A stretch of DNA of 12,152 bases from Acidobacteriota bacterium (GTDB lineage Bacteria; Acidobacteriota; Terriglobia; UBA7540). The position numbers and the translations under genes were made by a program. This document shows, in pieces, positions 1 through 8,049 of the stretch. Location: the NCBI GenBank assembly GCA_003165615.1, contig PLWR01000169.1, forward strand, positions 5,104-17,255, read 5' to 3'. The notes below the pieces were generated by a model. It was not told the DNA's origin. It made no database searches and was given only the letters and a program-made list of their open reading frames with translations. How positions within the stretch are numbered: position 1 is the first letter of the stretch; each line of letters starts with the position of its first letter.

Positions 1-462
1 GGGCGACCAGAAATCGAGGCCGAAGAAAATGTTGTGGTTGCCTTCCCGTTGCGCCTGGTTGTAACGGGCACGACCCTCGGTGGCGATGGTTTCGCCCATG
101 GCGTGAATCAGATTGAAATCCCACGTGGCCGCCATGCCGATGGCCTGCGGGAACACGGTTGCATATCCTGAACGCGACACGCCGTGCAGAGCTTCACTCC
201 ACCAGTCATAGGAAGGAATGCCGAGCCGGGCGATCTCCGGCGCCGTGCGCTGCATCTGCCGGACCTTCTCTTCCAGAGTCATGCGCGAGACGAGATCGTC
301 AACACGCTTCTCGACGGGCAGGGAAATATTCAGATAAGCGGGGGAGGAATTCCCTGTGGTGGTTTGGGCATTTCCGGGCAGCACCAGCCCGCCGGTAATG
401 ATGAAAGCAAAGAGTGCACGTGCAATACCACAAACCAGCAATCGGTCATGCGTTCCGTTCAT
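1..462 (-). CDS. Glycoside hydrolase family 3 beta-glycosidase (beta-xylosidase/beta-glucosidase type), N-terminal part
   Basis: The gene runs off the left edge, so only its first 154 residues are visible. The ATG at 462 follows a good ribosome site (AGGAG, 471-475, minus strand). Residues 1-32 form a Sec-type signal peptide: basic start, hydrophobic core LFAFIITGGLVLP, probable cleavage after GNAQ. The GH3 N-terminal domain then begins, with VDDLVSRMTLEEKVRQM (53-70), YDWWSEALHGV (85-95) and FPQAIGMAATWD (about 104-115), and the visible part stops at FFGLDFWSP. The motif YDWWSEALHGV is characteristic of GH3 enzymes annotated as xylan 1,4-beta-xylosidase or beta-glucosidase. Such enzymes release terminal sugars from plant oligosaccharides with retention of configuration. 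Export to the periplasm or cell surface is predicted. The catalytic Asp and the C-terminal domains lie outside the window, so substrate cannot be decided and intactness cannot be judged. Confidence 0.93.
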   Translation of the reverse strand, partial: MNGTHDRLLVCGIARALFAFIITGGLVLPGNAQTTTGNSSPAYLNISLPVEKRVDDLVSRMTLEEKVRQMQRTAPEIARLGIPSYDWWSEALHGVSRSGYATVFPQAIGMAATWDFNLIHAMGETIATEGRARYNQAQREGNHNIFFGLDFWSP

Positions 463-532
463 GAGATTCACTCCTTGAAGAAAACCAAAAACGCAATAAT
501 TTAGCACGGCTACTCCGGAACCAAAAGAAGAC

Positions 533-632
533 TCTCTGTGCCCTCCGTGCTTTTCAAGCTTTCACACAGAGAATACAGAGTAACTCAGTGACTTCTGTGT
601 TGAGGCTGTTCCAAGCACGGAAGTCACGGAGG
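533..632. repeat. Inverted short repeats of the CTCTGTG / CCTCCGTG type in a spacer
   Basis: Two short words in this spacer return as reverse complements. TCTCTGTG (533-540) pairs with CACAGAGA (565-572), and CCTCCGTG (542-549) pairs with CACGGAGG (625-632). The stretch is visibly enriched in permutations of CTCTGTG and CTCCGTG. No coding frame here looks real. I infer a decayed intergenic repeat element. It could fold on RNA, but the stems are imperfectly nested and lack a T-tract, so I do not call it a terminator. Confidence 0.5.
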
Positions 633-703
633 CAAATGGAATCAAGGCAAGTGATTGTAATGCTTCGCGGGGGGAGGACAAGGAGATCGAATGAACAGCC
701 AGT

Positions 704-738
704 TCACCCGACCTCCCGATCGCCAGATCACCCGATCC
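704..738. repeat. Degenerate 8-bp tandem repeat, consensus TCNCCCGA
   Basis: Four adjacent octamers start at 704, 712, 720 and 728. The first and fourth are identical (TCACCCGA); the second and third each differ from it at two positions. A trailing TCC follows. The array ends two bases before the stop codon of the beta-propeller gene (740-742, minus strand), so it lies just downstream of that gene's 3' end. It is probably a slippage-expanded intergenic repeat. It is too short and has no spacers, so it is not CRISPR. Confidence 0.6.
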
Positions 739-739
739 G

Positions 740-1876
740 TTAAGCCTGTTCCAGGATGACGAAGTCGCCGGGGTTCCATGCCAGGGCGATGATGTAAAAC
801 TTGGTCCCGATTTTCCGTATTGCAGCATTGTGGATGTGGGTGAAGTTTTGCAGCCCCAGGTCTTCCTTGATCATAACGGTGGAGACCAGTTTTCCGTGTT
901 CGAGGACATAGATGGGCGCGCCCTTTTTCTTGTCCGGGCCTTCCAGCGCGGGGACCACGCTGTACTGGTGGTCGAGATAATTGATGTCGCAGGGCAGCGA
1001 TCCCGAGGGCATGGGGTTGGTGGAAAGGTAATGTCCATAGCGGGTGAAGCGTTCAAAGCGCGAATTGGGGCGGTCGGCGACGTCCAAATTAGGCTCGTCG
1101 GGAGTCTTGGTGATTCCGTGCCCGGTTGAGAACTGGCCGATTCCGGTGCCCTTTCCGCCCCACGCCAGATCGTTCCAGACGGCCTCGAATTGTTTCTCAG
1201 GGGTGACGCGCGCAGTCAACACATAATCAAGATTGCAATATCCGGTAGTTACGTAATATAGGCCTTCCAAATACTCCACCGCCGTGGGCGAGAAGTTGCC
1301 GCCGCCCAGGAAGTAGTCGTGGACCGGCTGCTGTTCGAACTTGTCGTCGGCAGTGGGAGCATCGAGCTTGTGCACCAGCTTGCCATCGAGCGTGGTGGTG
1401 AAGATCTTGCCCTCGCTATTGGCGGGGAAAACCAGGTAAGGCGTTCCATCGTTGTCGTACCAGATGTTGGTGTCGTGCAGGTTGATTTTCCGCATCTCAT
1501 CCGGAGTTTCGACCATGCTGATGGTCTTGAAATCCGAACTGATTTGGAGAATGCCCGCTCCGGGCAGCGCAAAATAGGTTTCGTCCTGACCGGGGCGGCG
1601 GTCCACGGCAAACCCGCCATGCGCGTCCTTCAGCACCTTCTGAGCTTCGGGGGGAAGGTGGTCAGAGGTGTACAGAACCTTGAATTTCATGGCCCCCTGG
1701 CCGCTGACGCCAGGAGCCTTTTCGGCCATCGCGCCGGAGGCGTCAAGAGATGCTCGCACAGCCTGCTTGCCAAACCTTGGAGCGTGATGGTGGTGAGCGT
1801 GGAGGGTGGTAAGGTTCCGCGTCATACCCGCCAAACCGACAAGACCATACATCATCCATCTTCGCGAAAGGCTCAT
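740..1876 (-). CDS. Exported NHL/six-bladed beta-propeller-like protein of unknown function
   Basis: 378 residues. The ATG at 1876 has a GGGGAG ribosome site (1884-1889) seven bases upstream. The N-terminus SRRWMMYGLVGLAGM resembles a short twin-arginine (Tat) signal. It is followed by a histidine cluster (H26 and H28-H31), a possible metal site close to the predicted cleavage point. The body has recurring beta-propeller-like strands, for example DGTPYLVF, GKIFTTTLDGKLV and GLYYVTTGY. The clearest NHL-type repeat lies at about 245-268, from GIGQFSTGHGIT through LDVADRPNSRFERF, matching the pattern GQF..P.GI....N..VAD..N.R...F. The C-terminal half is rich in His and aromatic motifs such as HIHNAAIRK and LAWNPGDF. 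From memory, similar uncharacterised proteins occur in Planctomycetes and Acidobacteria. Propellers of this kind bind ligands or act as lyases or hydrolases; I assign no reaction. It points the same way as the GH3 gene, but a 277-bp spacer argues for separate regulation. Confidence 0.85.
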   Translation of the reverse strand: MSLSRRWMMYGLVGLAGMTRNLTTLHAHHHHAPRFGKQAVRASLDASGAMAEKAPGVSGQGAMKFKVLYTSDHLPPEAQKVLKDAHGGFAVDRRPGQDETYFALPGAGILQISSDFKTISMVETPDEMRKINLHDTNIWYDNDGTPYLVFPANSEGKIFTTTLDGKLVHKLDAPTADDKFEQQPVHDYFLGGGNFSPTAVEYLEGLYYVTTGYCNLDYVLTARVTPEKQFEAVWNDLAWGGKGTGIGQFSTGHGITKTPDEPNLDVADRPNSRFERFTRYGHYLSTNPMPSGSLPCDINYLDHQYSVVPALEGPDKKKGAPIYVLEHGKLVSTVMIKEDLGLQNFTHIHNAAIRKIGTKFYIIALAWNPGDFVILEQA

Positions 1877-1931
1877 AGCTTTTCTCCCCGAAGGAATTTT
1901 CTGAAGTTAAGTTACTGGTGTGCGCCCGAAC

Positions 1932-1956
1932 ATTCTAACGGAGTTCCCAAAGGGAA
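1932..1956 (-). promoter_or_regulatory. Possible promoter/operator of the beta-propeller gene
   Basis: On the minus strand a TAGAAT box (1937-1932; 5 of 6 matches to the -10 consensus) lies 55 bases upstream of the ATG. A perfect 13-bp inverted repeat, TTCCCAAAGGGAA (1944-1956), sits immediately upstream, reaching into the spacer and -35 area. No good -35 hexamer is visible, which would suit a promoter that depends on or is controlled by a bound protein. This is a pattern call only. Confidence 0.3.
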
Positions 1957-2026
1957 GCCCCGCTGGACTGGTAAGATACTCCGAACGGCCTTTTAGCGCA
2001 ATGGCTTGTTGAGTGTGAATCCTGCA

Positions 2027-2055
2027 TTGACAAGCTGCCGAGTTGGTATTAGAAC
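2027..2055 (+). promoter_or_regulatory. Sigma-70-type promoter of the phytanoyl-CoA dioxygenase-like gene
   Basis: A perfect -35 hexamer TTGACA (2027-2032) is followed after 17 bases by TAGAAC (2050-2055; 4 of 6 matches to TATAAT). Transcription would start near 2062, giving a leader of about 46 bases before the ATG at 2108. A weak GAGGG/CCCTC stem (2061-2065 and 2078-2082) falls within that leader. Confidence 0.5.
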
Positions 2056-2107
2056 TGCATGAGGGGTGTCAGGGCAACCCTCTAGTCCTCTTCGTAAGGA
2101 GTTCTCC

Positions 2108-3124
2108 ATGCCGGCAAGCACTGTGCAATATCGGGTCGACGACCGTCAAATCCAGCACTTCGACGAAGAAGGGTACTTAATTGTCGAGCACCTGTTTACC
2201 GACCAGGAACTTCAGCCTGTCATTGACGAAATCAGTGCCGACCTCGACCAGCGCTGTCGCGACGCTGTGGCCGCGGGCACGCTTTCCCGGACTTACGAGG
2301 AATACGATTTCGAGCACCGCCTGACCCACGTCAATGCCGAGAATGCGGACATTTCGAAGTCGATGTGGGACATGAAGCTGGTGCTGCCGAGTTTCTTTGG
2401 TCTGATGACCAATCCCAAGCTGCTTGATGTCACTGAACAATTCTGCGGCCCGGAAATCATCGCCTCCAGTGTTTACCGGCTGCGGCCGAAGGTGCCGAGC
2501 CACTCCTGGAGCCCGGTGCCGTGGCATCAGGACTCAGGTTACTTTGAGCCTTACTGCGACCTGGGCCTCATCATGACCGTTTGGCTGCCGCTCGTCGATG
2601 CCACGGAAGAGCGCGGGTGCTTATGGGTGATGCCGCGCATGCACAAGGGCGGGCTCTTCTTTCACCATCCCGACGATATGGGACATTATCTGGTAATTCC
2701 CGATGAGGAATTCGGCGGCCGCCAGGGTGTGCCGGCTCCGGTGCCGAAGGGCGGCGTGCTGTTGCTGACCAACCGTACCCCCCACGCCAGCTTTGAGAAC
2801 AAGAGCGACATCGTGCGCTGGAGCATGGACCTGCGCTACCAAAGCGCCGCGCTGCCCACCAACGCAGCGATCACTCGCCTATCCGGCGAAGCCAAGAGTT
2901 CGGCCACCGTCGGCGTGCCCCTCGCCTGCAATCCCCCCGAGCCCGACTTCCTTGTCCGTAGCCAACTCCGGCCCAATGAAGTGATGAAGACGGCGGAGGA
3001 ATTCATCGCCCTGCGCAAGAACCATGTTTATCAAGCCGCCACCGACCGCTGGGGATACTCCGTAGCCAAACGCAAGGACCCGCTCGGCAACCCCTACAAT
3101 ATTGGTGGATCCAAGAAGATCTGA
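2108..3124 (+). CDS. Phytanoyl-CoA dioxygenase (PhyH) family Fe(II)/2-oxoglutarate oxygenase
   Basis: 338 residues from the ATG at 2108. That start has a strong ribosome site (AAGGAG, 2096-2101, six-base spacing). The frame stays open to a GTG at 2066, but this would place the ribosome site inside the gene. The iron-binding triad of the family is visible: H140 and D142 in PWHQDSGYF, and H226 in TNRTPHASFENKSD. R237 in VRWSMDLRYQ, 11 residues after the distal His, is the expected 2-oxoglutarate-binding Arg. Length fits the family. PhyH-family enzymes hydroxylate acyl-CoAs, secondary metabolites or small organic acids, using O2 and 2-oxoglutarate. No signal peptide is seen, so it should be cytosolic. 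The gene converges on the radical SAM gene across a 197-bp repeat-bearing spacer and has its own promoter. The true substrate is unknown. Confidence 0.9.
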   Translation: MPASTVQYRVDDRQIQHFDEEGYLIVEHLFTDQELQPVIDEISADLDQRCRDAVAAGTLSRTYEEYDFEHRLTHVNAENADISKSMWDMKLVLPSFFGLMTNPKLLDVTEQFCGPEIIASSVYRLRPKVPSHSWSPVPWHQDSGYFEPYCDLGLIMTVWLPLVDATEERGCLWVMPRMHKGGLFFHHPDDMGHYLVIPDEEFGGRQGVPAPVPKGGVLLLTNRTPHASFENKSDIVRWSMDLRYQSAALPTNAAITRLSGEAKSSATVGVPLACNPPEPDFLVRSQLRPNEVMKTAEEFIALRKNHVYQAATDRWGYSVAKRKDPLGNPYNIGGSKKI

Positions 3125-3125
3125 G

Positions 3126-3153
3126 CGAAACTCGAAATTCGAAACTCGAAATT
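3126..3153. repeat. Left heptamer array, four copies of CGAAAYT
   Basis: Four back-to-back heptamers start at 3126, 3133, 3140 and 3147, alternating CGAAACT and CGAAATT. They begin two bases after the stop codon of the dioxygenase gene. A facing array of the reverse-complement word lies about 120 bp away (3276-3303). Confidence 0.75.
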
Positions 3154-3275
3154 TGAAGACCGCAATTCGCCAACCACGCGGTAAACCCGTCTGGCCAGTA
3201 CAACATCTGCTCAAATAAGTGAAGTCCGTACTCCCAAATGGGTTGGAATGAGCGCGAATCGTGCTCCATCGGGCG

Positions 3276-3303
3276 AGTTTCGATTTTCGAGTTTCGATTT
3301 TCG
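3276..3303. repeat. Right heptamer array in opposite orientation, four copies of ARTTTCG/ATTTTCG
   Basis: Four adjacent heptamers start at 3276, 3283, 3290 and 3297, alternating AGTTTCG and ATTTTCG. A fifth degenerate copy (ATCTCCG) lies at 3304-3310. The array is the inverted counterpart of 3126-3153, so the two could pair imperfectly across a loop of about 120 bases. It ends 12-19 bases before the stop codon of the radical SAM gene, which reads toward it. Confidence 0.75.
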
Positions 3304-3321
3304 ATCTCCGGCCCATCCGCG

Positions 3322-4503
3322 TTACTTCACCGCGGGCGCGGCCGTCAGGGCGGGCGCGGCTCGGAAACCTTCACCGTGGGTGGAGGGTGACGTGAACTTC
3401 GATTCGAGGTAAGTGAGCGGGATGTCGTAGAGCAGTACCTTGGGCGAGTGCCGCAAGCTGTCGTGGATAAAACAGACGTGGGTACACCAGCACTGATCCT
3501 GCACGATGGCGCCCAATTCTTCCTTGCGTTCCTGAGCTTGCCAGAACTTTCCAAAATCACAATCGTATTCTCGCAAATTGGCCAGCTTGCCGCGCAGCTC
3601 GCAGGAGCGCACGTCACCGTTGAAGTCGATGACGATGGACGTGTCACCGGCGGTGCAGGGCATGGGCCAGGGATGGGATTCAGCAATATTTTCAAGCTGG
3701 ATTTTATTATGTAGCGCCAGAGTGCCGTGATAGTAGACCTGGGCGATCTTGCGGGCCACGCCTGTGCGGCGCCGCAGGACCTGCTCCGCGTAATAGTCGT
3801 AGACGGTTTGGATATCTTTGTAGAGAGCGGCAAGGCGCTGGGTGGGGATCTGCTTAAGAGCCGCCTCTTTGGCCGCGCCGCGAATGATATTGAAATAATG
3901 GCCGTCCACCGCGCAATGGGCTTTGACAAACTCCGCGATGGCCATCACCTGGTCAAAGTTCTCCGAGCAAATCACGGTGTTAATGTTGACGCGTAGCAGG
4001 GGATACTTTTTCCGGCAGGGTTGAATCGCCTCGATGGTCTGGAGTGTTTTGGCGAAATTCCCGGGCACAGCGCGAATAGAATCCTGCATTTCGTGGATGC
4101 CGTCCATGGCAACGTTCAAGTCGAGGTGGAGTTCGGGGTTTTCCTCGCAAATTCGCGCTACCCATTCCGCCGTGCGTTCGGGGAGCAGGCCGTTGGTCGG
4201 CAGGTTCACCCAGCGGACTCCATTCTGAGCATGAAACAGATGGATGATATCGGTGAGCTCACGCCGCAGCATGGGCTCACCACCCGACAGCCACAGGTCG
4301 GTGAAGGGTGGCATGCTGAAGGCAAGCTTGCGGATTTCATCCCAGGTCAAATCGCCGCGCTGGTTCAGTTCTTCCCAATAGAAGCACGTGCGACACTTGG
4401 CATTGCAAATCGACGTGACGAAGAAGATCACCGTCCCCAGTTGCTTCTTACGCCCCAGGGAATGAAAAATCTTCACCAGATCCGATTTGTAACTGCTGGC
4501 CAT
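3322..4503 (-). CDS. Radical SAM protein with SPASM/twitch-like C-terminal cluster domain
   Basis: 393 residues from the ATG at 4503. The frame is open upstream to a TTG at 4611, but that extension (Arg/Ala-rich, no homologous look) is probably not translated, and the ribosome site at 4503 is weak. The radical SAM motif CNAKCRTC gives C33, C37 and C40 for the [4Fe-4S] cluster that cleaves S-adenosylmethionine. The SAM-binding GGEP motif is at 74-77. The C-terminal part has a SPASM-type layout: C273..G..........C291 around IDFNGDVRSCE, then C305 and the compact C328-x-C330-x3-C334, which should bind at least one auxiliary cluster. SPASM proteins modify peptides, sugars or other small molecules. 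It is third on the minus strand after sqdB and the glycosyltransferase, but a 194-bp gap separates it from the latter, so co-transcription is uncertain. No small precursor peptide gene is visible nearby, which argues against a RiPP maturase. The Ala/Pro-rich tail (about 375-393) looks disordered. Confidence 0.9.
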   Translation of the reverse strand: MASSYKSDLVKIFHSLGRKKQLGTVIFFVTSICNAKCRTCFYWEELNQRGDLTWDEIRKLAFSMPPFTDLWLSGGEPMLRRELTDIIHLFHAQNGVRWVNLPTNGLLPERTAEWVARICEENPELHLDLNVAMDGIHEMQDSIRAVPGNFAKTLQTIEAIQPCRKKYPLLRVNINTVICSENFDQVMAIAEFVKAHCAVDGHYFNIIRGAAKEAALKQIPTQRLAALYKDIQTVYDYYAEQVLRRRTGVARKIAQVYYHGTLALHNKIQLENIAESHPWPMPCTAGDTSIVIDFNGDVRSCELRGKLANLREYDCDFGKFWQAQERKEELGAIVQDQCWCTHVCFIHDSLRHSPKVLLYDIPLTYLESKFTSPSTHGEGFRAAPALTAAPAVK

Positions 4504-4697
4504 GTTGTGTCTTACGCCCTGACAAGACCGATTGTAGCAGACGTTAGCCCGGCGACGAAGCGCATGGGTAGCGAGGCCCCCGGCTTTGGGGGACGCCGCT
4601 TTACCTTGCAAAACTCACCACTCTCAAAGACCGTCGCCTGCCCGCAGGTTTGGGAGCGCGAGTCTCGGGAAGAACCGCAGACCTCAAAGACGTAGGT

Positions 4698-7435
<2,738 letters not shown>

Positions 7436-8047
7436 ATGGACCTATTTATCCTCGGCGCCGGTATGGGAGTGGTGGGAGGGTTGCTTCCCAACCCTCTTCA
7501 AATGATCGCCCTGACGCAGATAGCGTTGGGCCGGTGGGTGCGCGCCATCTTCGTCCTTCTCGTGCCGCCCCTGGTGGTTGATGCCGCCTTCCTCTTCGTG
7601 ACCTTGGCCTTCTTCCGATTCGTCCCCCTTGGCATTGCCCACTATGTTGCGTACGCCGGGGGCTTGGTGTTGATAGGTTTTGGCGGGCACTCACTATGGG
7701 AATTGCGCCGCAAAACGCCGGAAGAAGTGGCGAATTCCAGCAAGTATACGTTGGCGGGTGTTTCCGTTGCACTGCTGGCAGAGGTGGCCGCACCAGGCAC
7801 CTGGATCTATTGGGTCACCATTGCCGGGCCGATTCTGGCAGAAGGCCGGGTTCGGGGCTATAGTCACGTGGTCCCATTCTTTGCCGGTGGTTTGGCGGGT
7901 TACTATGGGGCCGCGTTGATTTCCACGTGCCTCATGGCCTGGGGCGCTGGTCTGCACAAGGCTTTCAAGAAACACCTCATCCTGATTGCTAACGTCCTGC
8001 TTTTGTTGATGGGTCTCTCTTACATCGTGCGCGCCTACCTGCGGTAA
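7436..8047 (+). CDS. LysE-family-like membrane transporter
   Basis: 203 residues from the ATG at 7436. The frame is open back to an ATG at 7259, but the extra 59 residues are charged and unlike a membrane protein. LysE/RhtB-type proteins begin directly with a transmembrane helix, as MDLFILGAGMGVVGG does here. About six hydrophobic segments are visible, including LLPNPLQMIALTQIALG with a proline pair where the family has its conserved G-x-x-P-G-P loop, FVLLVPPLVVDAAFLFVTLAFF, VAYAGGLVLIGFGG, ALLAEVAAPGTWIYWVTIAG, VPFFAGGLAGYYGAALIST and LILIANVLLLLMGLSYIV. Members export amino acids or related small molecules across the inner membrane; the substrate here is unknown. The ribosome site is weak. 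It is divergent from sqdB, so a role in sulfolipid synthesis is not implied. Confidence 0.75.
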   Translation: MDLFILGAGMGVVGGLLPNPLQMIALTQIALGRWVRAIFVLLVPPLVVDAAFLFVTLAFFRFVPLGIAHYVAYAGGLVLIGFGGHSLWELRRKTPEEVANSSKYTLAGVSVALLAEVAAPGTWIYWVTIAGPILAEGRVRGYSHVVPFFAGGLAGYYGAALISTCLMAWGAGLHKAFKKHLILIANVLLLLMGLSYIVRAYLR

Positions 8048-8049
8048 CC

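Noticed and set aside
1319..1996. Plus-strand open frame of 225 codons opposite the beta-propeller gene
   Set aside because: The minus-strand frame has a signal peptide, ribosome site and NHL motifs; this one has none and overlaps the upstream spacer.
3154..3275. Intrinsic terminator for the convergent genes
   Set aside because: The heptamer arrays could pair imperfectly, but I see no compact GC stem followed by a T-run on either strand.
3126..3310. CRISPR array
   Set aside because: The repeats are 7 bp and directly adjacent, with no unique spacers and no cas genes in the window.
3322..4503. RiPP (modified peptide) cluster built on the SPASM-like protein
   Set aside because: No small Cys- or Gly-rich precursor gene, peptidase or recognition domain is visible next to it; the neighbours are lipid and sugar-nucleotide genes.
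4021..4695. Plus-strand open frame of 224 codons opposite the radical SAM gene
   Set aside because: Shadow of a gene with intact Cys motifs; no domain or ribosome site was seen.
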